Of a DNA stretch of 64,000 bases, positions 1 through 16,812 are shown piece after piece. The notes beneath the pieces were generated by a model. That model did not search any database and was not told where the DNA came from. It was given only the letters and a program-made list of their open reading frames with translations. The translations under genes were made by a program, and so were the position numbers. Position 1 is the stretch's first letter. Each line of letters starts with the position of its first letter. Origin of the DNA: Vitis vinifera (lineage: Eukaryota > Streptophyta > Magnoliopsida > Vitales > Vitaceae); contig NC_081812.1 in the NCBI RefSeq assembly GCF_030704535.1, positions 19,167,501 to 19,231,500 on the forward strand, written 5' to 3'.

Positions 1-758
1 AAGGATGAAGAGTTACTTGGTCCTGAAGTACCATATCTTAGTGCTATTAGTGCACTTATGTATCTTGCCAATTGTACACGTCCAGACATTGTTTTTTCTG
101 TCAATTTATTAGCAAAATACAGTTCCGCTCCAAATCGAAGACATTGGAATGGTATCAAACATATATTGCGTTATCTTCGCGGGACTACTGATATGGGTTT
201 ATTTTACTCAAGGGAATCAAAGCAACAATTGCTTGGCTATGCAGATGTAGGATATCTTTCAGATCCACATAAAGGTAGGTCACAAACAGGGTATGTGTTT
301 AATTGCAATGGTACTACTATTTTATGAAGATTTGTCAAACAAACAATGGTAGCCACATCATCAAATCATTCAGAAATACTGGCAATTCATGAAGTAAGTC
401 GTGAATGTATATGACTAAGGTCTGTGATCCAGCATATTCGGGAATCATGTGGACTCTCCTCTATCAAAGGTGACCCGACAATATTATTTGAAGACAATGT
501 TGCCTGCATTACACAAATAACAAGGGGTTATATTAAAGGAGATAGAATTAAACACATTTCACCAAAATTCTTTTATACACATGAACTCCAAAAGAGTGGT
601 GAAATCGATGTGCAACAAATACGCTCAAGTGATAATCTAGCAGATTTATTCACAAAATCATTGACAACCTCAACATTCAAGAAGTTAATACACAAGATTG
701 AAATGCATCAACTCAAGGATATCGATATGAGGGGGAGTAAGCTTGTAAAAGGGTGTTA
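1..758 (+). mobile_element. Ty1/copia retrotransposon fragment, 3' part of pol (broken fossil)
   Basis: The translated pieces match the end of a copia polyprotein. The first part carries the stretch with residues TRPDIVFSVNLLAKY and a WNGIKHILRYLRGT motif that lie between reverse transcriptase and RNase H. The second part carries an RNase H end (ADLFTKSL). The element runs off the left edge of the window, so only its 3' portion is seen. It is broken in several places and is an old copy. The matching LTR start probably lies just downstream near position 959. Confidence 0.85.
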
Positions 759-949
759 GTGTACTGTACTATTTTTTCCTTCGTCCAGGTTTTGTCCTAC
801 TAAGTTTTATTGGCAAGGTTTTTAGCGAGACAATCCTGATATACCAAGAAAAGAATATTATACTCTTTTTCCTTCTCTAAGTTTTTCCTATAGGATTTTT
901 TACTAACAATGTTTTAATGAGACATATTCTTTCAATGTGGTGGACATCC

Positions 950-1200
950 AAGGGGGAGTGTTATAATTGTAGTAATGAATGCCACCACATTAATGTTAAT
1001 TAAGTATTATTTATGACTTCCATTAATACTCATTAATACTCAACTTTCTCAATTTGATTTGCATTGTATTTGTCCTTGTTTTACAACAATTTGAACTATA
1101 TGAGTCGTTTTATTTGCTCATACGGCTTGGTTAACCTAAATTCTATTCAAGTGCATGTCATCCTCATTCCCAACTCATTCCTCAATTCTCGAACCCTTAA
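950..1200 (+). repeat. Polypurine tract and probable 3' LTR remnant of the same copia element
   Basis: A purine tract (agggggag) at about 951-958 is followed at once by TGTTATAATTG, the expected layout of a copia polypurine tract and the TG start of a 3' LTR. The right end of the LTR is not clear; I place it loosely near 1200. It is an old remnant and its 5' partner is outside the window. Confidence 0.5.
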
Positions 1201-2532
1201 AAAATAAAGGAGTTGTTTGATAATTGTTTTTAAAAATATTTTTTTGTTCTTAAATTAGAAACATTTTTTCAACTTAAAAAGCAAATAGGAGAAATTTTAG
1301 ATTAAAAACAAGTTTTTGAACATTTATTTTGAAAATATTGTGAATTTTTAGAATAAATTTTGTAGTATTTTTAAATGCTTCTTATAAATTATGTTAAGAG
1401 ATAATTTGAACTATAAAGAATAAATATAAACACACCTTAGCAGGTTCACCGATAGAAATATATCATCTTCAACATATTTGAAGTTCTGAAGTTGAGTTCA
1501 AGCTCTAACTTTTTAGACTTTTGTTTTGAAAGTGTTTTTAAATACAATTTTAAAAAATAGATTTATTCTGTTATTATATTTTGTAAATAAAAATTTTGAT
1601 TAGAAACTTAAAATATTATTAACATGTTTTTGTATGTATTTAAATATATTTTAAAAATAAATTTTTACCTGTCCCTATATTTATATTTATTTTTTAAAAC
1701 AATCAAAAGATATTATCTTAAAACATATTTTATACTTTTAAGAACAAAAAAATATTTTCCATTTTTTTTTGTTATTAAAGATGATTTTTTTTTTCTTTTT
1801 TTTTTATATTCTCAAAAACAGAAATCTATTAAAAAGACCCTTAATCATTTTACGACCATGCCAACAATGCCCCCGAGGTCTATATATAATAATTGAAATT
1901 ACAATGATAATTTTTTTATATTATAAAATTTTTATTAAAAAAAAAAATCTTTCTTGGAAAAAAAAAAGGGGCAGATTTTCACCAACAATATTGTTGTATC
2001 CTAGTCCCAAAGCTTTCCCTAGCTGCTGCTCGAACCTCGCCCCGAAGACAGACGATCTCATCATACAGATGCTTACCTGATAAGCAGATTTTCACCTTTA
2101 ATTTATTTATTTTAATGATTGCATTTTTTTGGAGGATCCTGAGCTTGAGTTTTTCCTTTTTGTTTTGTTTGATAACAAAATTACATACGCAGCACAAAAG
2201 ATTATGATTATCTTGGGGGCTCTCCATTCATGATAGAGAATCCAGGTGAAGAAATAAAACAAGACAGGAAACAGAAACGGATAAACTTTCTATAACCACA
2301 CAGGAAAGGCAACTTGGTTATAGGCTATATAGAGGAGCAAACACGCCCCCCTACTACCAAAATATTTCTCAGGTTCAGCACTATGCTGGCTCTCAGAACA
2401 AAACTTCCACAGTAATTATTAAAGAGAGGATTCAGTCCCCATTAGGTTGATCGTTCTACTTAAAACTTTATTGACCGCAGAGTGGAATGTAAATTCCGCA
2501 TTAACAAGTCTTGATTCAACACTTACCAAAAT
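1201..2532. other. AT-rich intergenic DNA and enolase 3' UTR
   Basis: 1201-1960 is very AT-rich with long A and T runs, and I see no gene in it. The enolase transcript reads leftwards from 2533, so its 3' UTR should lie in roughly 2230-2532. I could not fix the polyadenylation site. Short open frames here look like chance. Confidence 0.5.
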
Positions 2533-7970
<5,438 letters not shown>

Positions 7971-8290
7971 GTTGAGCTTAGATCTGCTTTCGGAATCTGA
8001 AGGAAATCGAGAGAGCTTAGAAGGCTTCACACGACTGACAGGGAACCTTGGGGTATTTTTAGGGAAGCTTGGGTTAATAACAGCCGTCCGATTAAGAAAT
8101 AGGGATTTGATTTTAGGGCCGCCCCGTGATTATCATTTCATAGGCTCATAGCTTTCGTCTTCCGGTCGGGGTTTAGTTAAGTATAAGTAATTATTATTGT
8201 AATATCATTGATTTTATATTTATAAATTTTATTTAAATTTTTTTAATTAAAAATAAAAATAATTAATTTTAGAACACAACTGTTGAAACG
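7971..8290. other. Enolase 5' UTR and promoter region
   Basis: The enolase reads leftwards from 7970, so its leader and core promoter should be here. I see no clear TATA box, and the transcription start is not determined. A CT-rich stretch on the minus strand just above the start codon fits a plant leader. Confidence 0.4.
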
Positions 8291-8454
8291 TCGTTTGTTT
8301 TGAGTATATTTGACTTTGAGCCTTAAAACTTAGGACGTCATTTGTTGGTACTAACGTACATAGTACCAGGAGGGTAACATCCTAAGCTTTAAGGGTTGGA
8401 CCCAAGTTCGAATCTTGGGAAGACCATAGAACCAAATATACTCAAAACAAATGA
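8291..8454. repeat. Short inverted repeat enclosing a tRNA-like sequence
   Basis: The left arm (8291-8312, containing GTTTGTTTTGAGTATATTTG) is matched by its reverse complement at 8433-8454, 21 of 22 bases by eye. Between the arms, 8403-8419 (CCAAGTTCGAATCTTGG) folds as a perfect tRNA T-arm: a 5-bp stem around a TTCGAAT loop, overlapping a B-box-like motif. Upstream, ATCCT and AGGGT can pair as an anticodon-like stem, although the loop would be 8 nt. This could be a fold-back MITE or a tRNA-derived SINE head. It is not an intact tRNA gene. Confidence 0.4.
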
Positions 8455-8605
8455 CATCCCAACAACGGAAGACAACCCAAATGAGATTTCCATGATTTTT
8501 TTTCCCATTTCTCTTTTCTTCCTATTCTTTTTCAAAATCTTAATGTTTTACACTTTTTTACCGTTGGCGACTGGACTTTCCTCACGTGGTTTTTGACTTA
8601 CAATT

Positions 8606-8690
8606 GAAGCCGCATGCTCTGCCAACTACCCAAAAAGGAATCAAACCGGCATCTTTACGATCCGATTCTCCGCGCCCTCGAATGATTTTT
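8606..8690 (-). repeat. tRNA-like remnant
   Basis: On the minus strand there is a B-box-like GGTTTGATTCC followed by an A-box/D-arm-like stretch (TAGTTGGCAGAGC). The order is B then A, so this is not a working tRNA. It may be a decayed tRNA pair, a SINE piece or organelle-derived DNA. Weak call. Confidence 0.2.
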
Positions 8691-8699
8691 GCCTATAAA

Positions 8700-11600
8700 A
8701 TGAAACACCAATTTTGAGCAAAATGCCCTTTTTTCATTTTCATTTTTTTTCTTCAAATAATATCATCTGGGCCATGTTTTCAAACTTAAGAACCTCATGG
8801 ATGCCTTTATTTTTTATTTGAAATGAAATCATCTTTTTAAATGTCATTCTTTTACAAGTTAATAAATTACATTTTAAAATTTGATTTCGATCTAATCAAA
8901 ATAAATTTTGGTAATTTATAGGTGTGATAAATGGTAATGATTAAAACACCTTAATCCTATTTTTTTGAAAACGACAATAAATCAATACAAAAAATTTAAG
9001 TATAATAATATACAAAATTTATAATGATTCACAATTTAATAAGAGTTACCATGCCTTAAAATTATGAAAAGATAATACAAGAAAATTCAAAATGTCTCCA
9101 TCTCCTATATTTTTGCATAAAATAGGATAACCGAATTATATATATAAAATTTTAAAAATACTTCAATTTAAAACACTCTTATTATTAGAATAATAACTGA
9201 ACTTTATATATCTTAACAAGAAAAACACCTGTTTTGAAACTAAGTTTGAGAGGTGGTCTAAAAGTCTAAATTATGATTCTAACCCAATTAAAAAAAAAAA
9301 GCCCATAATACTCATAGGCCCAAAGTCAAGACTAATTTGAGTGCAAGTTTGAGAAAGAGTTTAAAGATAATATTTGTTTCATGACATGGGCTATTTTCAT
9401 CCAAAATTCATTAAGCACTCCACTAAAGACATGTAACATAATTTTTGGTCAAATCGGCCCTTTAGCGGTTTAGGTATATTTTGAAATTATGGTCCAAATT
9501 AACCATTTATTTTAAATTTGTATTGAAATCTCAAATTAAAAAAAAAAGTTTTTTTTAATAAAAAAAATTATGAAACAAAGTATGAAAGAAAAATGGTCAT
9601 TTGAACCAATGACTCAAAAAAATGTATTTTAATGGCTAAAAGGGGCCATTTAGAACACGGACACCACGTAACAGTTCCAGACCGATTGTCATGCTCATGG
9701 GTGCTGCAAATGCGTGGGATATGGCGGATTTCTTGGAGGCACATGTGCTGACTAGGACTGTAGTAGTTGAGGAGAGTCAGGAGTAAGAGTCGGGACCACA
9801 GTTCCCTGCTCTCCATCACCCTGCTACTCTGCTACCCTACCCTTTCAATAGCCATTAAAATTAAATCTAAAAGAAATGAAATTGTATGCTGCATAAAAAT
9901 AAGGTGATGCCATCCAGTGAAGTCCATTTTTAATCTTAGCACTCGAGAGATTTTTTCCTTCGATTTTTTCGAATATCTCAGAAACGGCAAAGTGTTGGGA
10001 TGATTTTATCAGTTCTGGAGGCCTCTCTCAACCGTACGTCTGCATTATGTCCCCATCTGGTGGGTGGTTGCACCTACAGCCAAAAGAAAATTGATAATAA
10101 TTAATAAAAGGGGGGCAGTTTTAGGCGTGTCGATGGCCTCTCGCGCATGGCTTTTTCAGTATACGCTTTGGACTTTATATACAGTCAGCGATCAATTGTC
10201 TGGACTCTGGAGGTGTCGACATTTTATTGTGGCCAACAGTGTTGACTCCAAACATTGTTTTATTTCATTGAAAAATTGAAAATTAAAATATGCGACTATT
10301 TCAGCTTGCGGCTTGGCATTTGACCATCTGATGCATCAACTGATTCATGCGCGCATGCACCATGACTTGTACATGATATGCTTAATATTGCTTCTAAATT
10401 TTATATGTTGAATAATATATTTGTATTTAATGTAATTAATAATCTCATTATAAAATTAAATTAATATATTAATAAAATTCGTCATATACCAATAAAATAT
10501 ATTAAAAGAATATTAAATTTTAGATGATGAATAGACACTAAAAAACAATTAACTAAAATTAGTTTCAAATTACTTTACTCTTTCTATTTGCATATAATGG
10601 TATTTTTTTGGAATTATTTTATTAAATAAATGAATTTCAAATTAAAGGAAACTTAGGCAGCCTTTGATAAAATTAAGAATTAAGCACTAACAAACTTTAA
10701 TCCTGATTTAATAAAAATGAAAAAATGTTTGGTATTTTTTAAATTTTAATTTCTTGATTTAAAAAAAAACAATTAAGTGTGAAAATTCTTTATATTTGCA
10801 AATTTAACCTTAATAAAAATTATATTGTTTAACTAGAGTGTTTAAATTTTTATTTAATAATATAATTTTATATTTTATGATTAAAGTTATACAAAATATT
10901 ATTATTTTTTAGCCTAGATAAATGTAATATAATATTTTTTTGAACTATTATTTATTTTGAAAGTGAGGATAAATATTTAAAAATTTTCTCAATAGTTACA
11001 TTTTATAAAGTAAAAATTGGTATAAAATGTTCATTGGATGCTTTGTCTTAACTTCAAAATCATAATTTATCCAATACGTGATTTATTATTGGCTGTGGGT
11101 AGGTCAGGGTAGGTCATGTCATGCTTATCGTGGTAGAAAATGTAACCATGTGAAGTAGTCAAAATATCTAACCATCAAACTCCAATACAAGGCTTGTAAG
11201 AGTGAGTGCAACCTTTACATTTCTATTTGCCAAACACTTGCATATTTTGAAAAATTTTGCATTATATTTATGCAATACCTTTACAAAAAATGATTTATGA
11301 GAATTATTTTCAACTTTTGAGTTCACAAATAGAATTTTATTATTAAAAATAATAAATAATTATTATTTTTAGAACTAATTTAAATAATGTGTCAAATAGG
11401 CCTTGTGCCTTGTTGGAATGGTGCCTGAGACTAACTAATTCATTTAAGAAATGGCAAATTGCCAGTTTGGTTGGAGCTAATCCAAATATAAAAATGCACA
11501 AGTCAGACCAAACTAACACACACATTTGATAAATCTGTTGCAAAGGCAGACCAGCGGAATCTCAAATCTGGGCGAGTCTTTGAAAATGTAAGATACATGT

Positions 11601-12180
11601 TTCGACGTCATTCCCTGCAAACTTCTCTTTGATTGCGCGTGGACTTTTTGACTGACGAGGAAATTGGTTCTCTCATGTCGCTCCTAAGAACTTCAAAAGC
11701 ATCTAAGATTCCAACGTAAAAAATAACGGAGATTCAGAGAAAGGGAGGAATAGGAAGAACATGAGAAGTAGAAGTTTACGATGGGGCAGTAGCGTCTCGA
11801 TTATACAGGGGAATACCGAATACGTTCGTCTTTTGTTTGTGGGGTATGCCCCGTTCCCCTTGACGATGGGTTTGAATTTGCATATCTTCAAATTCCAAAT
11901 ATTTATGTCAAGATAATTCGTTGTACCTTCTTATCTCCATTCATGTGGTGGAGATAAAAAAGACGGTAATAGACGTGTTTACATGGAGAAGAGAATCAAT
12001 CGAAGCTGACGGTTATTTATTGTTCATCCTATTGCTAGTTAATAGGCCCATGGACGCTCCGAAGGGCGAGAGAGAGCCCAAACCCTACCATCAGAGGCAT
12101 CGTGAGTCTCGCTCGCGAGATACGTGGCCACAGATGTATGAGATTGAATAAGCAAGAAAAAAAACAAAAAATGGAAAACG
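8700..12180. other. Long AT-rich intergenic region without a recognised gene
   Basis: Mostly AT-rich DNA with A/T homopolymers and no long open frame. The short frames at 9568-9819, 10064-10279 and 11703-11891 have no recognisable family. The last kilobase may hold promoter sequence of the peroxiredoxin gene at 12337. Confidence 0.5.
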
Positions 12181-12187
12181 GCCATGT

Positions 12188-12216
12188 CACGTGCCAATCC
12201 CCTGCATGCTCACGTG
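12188..12216 (+). promoter_or_regulatory. Two G-box (CACGTG) motifs upstream of peroxiredoxin IIE
   Basis: CACGTG occurs at 12188-12193 and again at 12211-12216, about 120-150 bp before the start codon. G-boxes bind bZIP and bHLH/PIF factors and are common in light- and stress-responsive promoters. A pair at this distance from a plastid redox gene is plausible regulation, but the function is inferred only. Confidence 0.5.
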
Positions 12217-12336
12217 ATTCCACATCGCTCCCATCGCCCCCAAATCACCCAAGCTCGTTACAATCAAACGCAGCCAAGCAAGGCACAGGACTCCAACTCC
12301 GCAATATCCTGAATCTAAGGAGCAGCAGCAGCCGCC

Positions 12337-12975
12337 ATGGCAACCACCCTAACAATGGCCAGGCTTCTCTCTTCCGCCAAATCCCTTTCTTTCTCTTCTT
12401 CCGCATCTGCCCTTTTCCCACCCGCTTCCCTCTCCCTCAAACTCCGCCACCCTAAGCCCCTCAGATTCTCCACCGCCATCTCCGCTACCATCGCCGTCGG
12501 TGACAAGCTCCCAGAATCCACCTTCTCCTACTTCGACTCCGCCGGCGAGCTCCAGACCACCACCGTCTCCGACCTCACCAAGGGCAAGAAAGCCATCCTC
12601 TTTGCCGTCCCCGGCGCCTTCACCCCCACTTGCTCCCAGAAACACCTCCCCGGCTTCGTTGAAAAGTCCGGCGAGCTCAAGTCAAAAGGGGTCGAAACCA
12701 TCGCCTGCATCTCCGTCAACGACGCCTTCGTCATGAAGGCTTGGAAGGCCGACTTGAAGATCGAGGACCAAGTGCTCCTGTTGTCGGATGGAAATGGGGA
12801 CTTCACCAAAGCTATTGGGTGCGAGCTCGATCTCAGCGACAAGCCTGTGGGTCTGGGAGTGAGGTCGAGGCGTTACGCCATGTTGGTGGACGATGGAGTT
12901 GTCAAGGTCTTGAATTTGGAGGAGGGCGGTGCGTTTACGTTCAGTGGCGCCGAGGATATCCTCAAACTTCTCTGA
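12337..12975 (+). CDS. PRXIIE: Peroxiredoxin IIE, chloroplastic (atypical 2-Cys, type II)
   Basis: A thiol peroxidase that reduces H2O2 and alkyl hydroperoxides, using glutaredoxin or thioredoxin as donor. Single exon of 212 residues. Residues 1 to about 48 are Ser/Ala-rich and basic (a typical chloroplast transit peptide), followed by the mature start [10 protein letters not shown]. The active-site motif [10 protein letters not shown] has the peroxidatic Cys99. Cys124 in IACIS lies 25 residues later, the standard type II resolving position. The motif [14 protein letters not shown] and the C-terminus GAEDILKLL are also typical of the family. The ATG sits in a good context (gccgccATGG). The coding sequence, especially its first half, is much more GC-rich than its surroundings. 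Cytosolic PrxII relatives normally have introns and no transit peptide. Confidence 0.95.
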   Translation: MATTLTMARLLSSAKSLSFSSSASALFPPASLSLKLRHPKPLRFSTAISATIAVGDKLPESTFSYFDSAGELQTTTVSDLTKGKKAILFAVPGAFTPTCSQKHLPGFVEKSGELKSKGVETIACISVNDAFVMKAWKADLKIEDQVLLLSDGNGDFTKAIGCELDLSDKPVGLGVRSRRYAMLVDDGVVKVLNLEEGGAFTFSGAEDILKLL

Positions 12976-13045
12976 TTTGGTTACCAGTTGTTTCTCGGTT
13001 TTGTGATTTCAGGTCTTGAATTCACGTTGTTGGATTGCTTTTGAT

Positions 13046-13051
13046 AATAAA
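13046..13051 (+). terminator. Possible polyadenylation signal of PRXIIE
   Basis: An AATAAA hexamer lies about 70 nt after the peroxiredoxin stop codon, in a T-rich context. It is a reasonable near-upstream element, but plant poly(A) signals are loose. Confidence 0.4.
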
Positions 13052-13099
13052 TTTTTCTGCATTTCGGGCAATGCTAAACCATGGTTTTGAAATCTCTCT

Positions 13100-16000
13100 G
13101 TCTTTCTTGATCAATTAAGCCTCATATGCTGACTGGGAATGGGGAAAGTGTGGGTAATTTTCAGTTCCGTTTGATTAATTCGTGGGGATGCCGTAATAAT
13201 CCCTTTAAATTAGGCGTTGTCTTGTGCAAATATATTGATTTCTTGGTGCTGTCCTTTGGACAAGACAAGAATTTAAGCATGTGGAATGCTGGTTGTTGGA
13301 TGAATTGGGGCATTTGGAGAATATTAGCTGTAGTTCTATGTTCTTTGTTGGGTTGGGTGAGGTAGGTAGGCAACTTAATTACTCACCCAGTGGTAGAATA
13401 GGGTTTGATTCACAAATTTATTTTGTAAAATGATTTAATCATCAGAGTGCTTTGCAATATTGATTTCATTAATATATTATAAGCTTTGTGAATTGAAATG
13501 CCTTCCTACAAGAAGATTTTTGCATTTTTTTTGTCAGAGAGGTTGCTCCAAAATTATGGCATTGAAGTTTTGTGACATTTTGGATGTGGGATATTTGAAT
13601 TTTGAATTATTAAAGCAATGGCAATCTACCATAGGAATGCTCGTTGCAATTTACATTTCATGTTAGTAGAAATCTGCAGCAAGAGAGAGAAGAACTAAAG
13701 GAGACAGAAAAATGAGGAGGGAAAAAGATATGGATAGAAAAACAGAGAAGAGAAAGAAAATAAATATTTATGGGAGTAATTGCTGTTTTCTCATCCTGCT
13801 TTAGTATATGATAATATGCATGGAGAGGGAATACTTCATACTCTCCGGGTTGAAGCAATGCAGTTTGAAAGAGCATAAATCATGCAAGAGTGATTCTCTC
13901 CTTCAAATGCTCCTTTGAATTGTTCAAATCAGTTGGGACAATCCTAGCATAAATTGTTGGAGGTGTGTTTGAATTTTCAGTTATTCTGAATTTCTCCTCT
14001 CATTTTGTAGGCTTGGAAGATCATAAAGGAAACTCTAAATATTGGCCTGTTGTGCAGGAATAACCTCTGACAACAAGGGAGACCCAAAATCTCAAACTTT
14101 GTTCCATACTTTCTTTGACGTATTTTTCATATGTTGAGTTGTAACGTCTTTTCAATATTTTTTGAACAGCTAACCTTACTGAGGGAGTGACGTTATGGTA
14201 AAATAGGTTTGTGGTTTCCTGTGTCTGATTCTAAGTACTTGGGTTGATTCGTTCTGAATTTTCACCCCACAGCATCATTCCAACGGGTGTACACACGAAC
14301 TAAATTTCAATGGGTAACGCTCTACTGTTGTATCATCCTATAACCCTTGTAACAAGTTCATCCACTTGTCATTCAAAATCACAAGATTTGTGAGCTATAT
14401 AAGTTACAATTCATGGTAAAATTTTGCAGAAGCAATTTAAATCTCAAGTTCTAGAACCTCGAACCCACCATATTTCCATCGGTACCATATTTATTTTATG
14501 ACATTAGTACACATTGATTTTCTGAGGGCATCACCTGGGTCTTTGTGGTTTCACAATTGCAATGGAAATTGCCCAAGTTCATTGAGAGGCATCAAATGGG
14601 AAGTCTACTCCGATTCTCTGTTTTCCCTTTGTGTAAGCAGCTTCCTTTTATTGTGTGCTCTATGGGTATTGAGTTACGATCCTGTGAGCAGGGAGATGAT
14701 ACTCCCTCCTTTCATTTCATTTCAACTACAGTATTTTCAGCTTATTGCTTGGTGCTACTGTTGGTTTCCTTGTTGCCACCCCAGAATTTGACTACTTTCC
14801 AGCAGTAACCCTCGCCATTAAGAAAATCTACCTAACAAAAATACGAGAACCGAGGAGGGTCAATTGGCTTGATGGCAACAGTCCAACACCTCTCAGGTGT
14901 TCAGTGACTAACTACCCTTCAACCATCCTTGGAATACACCTCAGCATCCCATTTTTCTTTTCTGGCATCTCTTTCTCAACCGTGCCATGAGAGTGACAAA
15001 TACCAAACTACTTAAAAAATTTCCAGATGCTTTTAATTGATTTTGTAAAACGAGTTGGGTCTGATCGAGGCCCAAGACAGGAAGGAGTTATTTGTCCTCT
15101 CTTTTTCAGACTAAGCCCTTTGTTACCCATCATATGTCCTCTATACCTGGATATATAGTTTCTTTGATGTCTTCAACATATTCATTGAGATTACTTATCT
15201 GGGAAAGAAAAAAAGAAAGGAAGTATCAAGCACCTTGAGTTCACGCGATGCAACCATCTACTTACCTCTAATCATATGAAGTTAAATATAATGGTTTAAA
15301 ACTTTTCTGACTTTTTTTCTCTAAATCAAATTAACTTAATTCTCTTTGTTGGACTCTCATCTCAATTCCTCTTATCAATTTTTCTAGTTAACAACATCAG
15401 CTGGGTAACGCTTTCCACAAAAGTTACATCCATAATTTAGGCAAAAATTTGTTTACTTTTTATTTTTCATTTATTGGAAGCTATTGTTGAAGGTTAGGAT
15501 ACTATTTGTCGCGAGGATTCTTAAATTGAACGAGGTGTGTTACTAGAATTGTTCACAGAAAGTATCCCTAAGAATCATTGATAATAGGATTTGTAATATG
15601 AAGTGAGAAAAAGAGTGAGGAAAACTAATTTAACTCGATAAAACATGCTTGTTCACTGCCATATCCCTCGACTCAATAGTTGTTAGTTATTGTGCTTTTT
15701 ATATTCTGGTAGGTTTTCTCATGTGCAAATCAATGTGAAGCCTATAGATAAACAACTTCAAACACGCTTCAGGTTTGGGATCTAATATATTTAAGTCAGT
15801 TAAGAAAAACCATATTAGTTCCTACATTATAACCAGTATCAAGAAGGAATAAAAAAGAAGAGAAATTTCCCACCCAGGTTTCTTGTAGCCCTAAAGATAT
15901 TCAAAGGAAAGATTGGTCAACTTGCAGCAAACTAAGAATGAGTCATACTTGAGTGTGGCATATATTTCATATCCATAATCGATTGTCTTCAGTTCCTAGA

Positions 16001-16800
16001 TGACTAGGAAAGGATGAATAACCACATCTCTAAGTTTTAATTTTCCCCATCAAGACATCTGTATGGAAATATCTAATGATTTGTCAAGCAGTGTATAGAT
16101 TTATTTCAACAAGATATAAATCCCTTCTTCATCATTCAGTAATAACAAAGAATAATAACCCAGAAAGACACATGTTGCTTAAAAAAGGGTACAGCTCACA
16201 GGGACATGAATCATCTTTAGTTAGAGGAACCACATTGATCCATAACAAATCTGTGTTATAAATTTCCGAGAACTTATACCAACTAAAGCTTTTGAAAAGA
16301 ATCTCATAAGATGTGGCTCATAATTCAATCCAACATATTGCAGTATGTGGCACAATTTCTATTTTTAGATCAAAAAACATATTCAAATAAATATCTCCAT
16401 TCCACACCCTTAAATATGAAAAGGAATTCTGCCTAGAGTAGATATACAACTCTGAACAACATAGCAAAGCTATAAGTATGAGATACCTCATTTTCTTTGG
16501 AGATCAATTTAATTATTTTGTTAAAACTTATACAGCATGAATATCTCCCTGCCAAATCTTCATAATTGTGGAAGGTCTGCCAGCGCTTAGTCCTCTGAAC
16601 ATATCTGCTTTAATGCTAATTTTGAATGGAGAACCTCATCTACCACCTTCGAGACCAGTTAAGCCCCTGCCTGCATTTTGGGATCAACAAGGAAATAATA
16701 AGCTAACAGAAACATCAAAATATGGTAAAGGTCTCCCAATATACCTAGGCCTTTCTTTGTAGACGAATTACTCTACTGAGAGCTTAACCCCAACAAACAC
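13100..16800. other. Intergenic region between PRXIIE and the PPR gene
   Basis: No gene recognised. Short frames near 13126-13365 and 14498-14990 have no family motifs and no good splice context. The right end (about 16500-16812) should contain the 3' UTR of the leftward PPR gene. Confidence 0.45.
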
Positions 16801-16812
16801 TCACTACAATTT

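Noticed and set aside
1624-2227. Several 80-100 codon frames on both strands
   Set aside because: They are made of A/T homopolymers (strings of F, K, L, Y), have no domain and overlap one another. Chance frames in AT-rich DNA.
8606-8690. Functional tRNA gene
   Set aside because: B-box-like and A-box-like motifs are in the wrong order and no cloverleaf can be drawn; kept only as a weak remnant call.
12315-12842. Long antisense and alternate-frame frames over the peroxiredoxin gene
   Set aside because: They are shadows caused by the GC-rich codon pattern of the real gene, which has a complete family match.
14498-14990. Three overlapping frames that looked like a small gene
   Set aside because: No recognisable motif, no promoter or splice signals, and ordinary composition. 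Not supportable.
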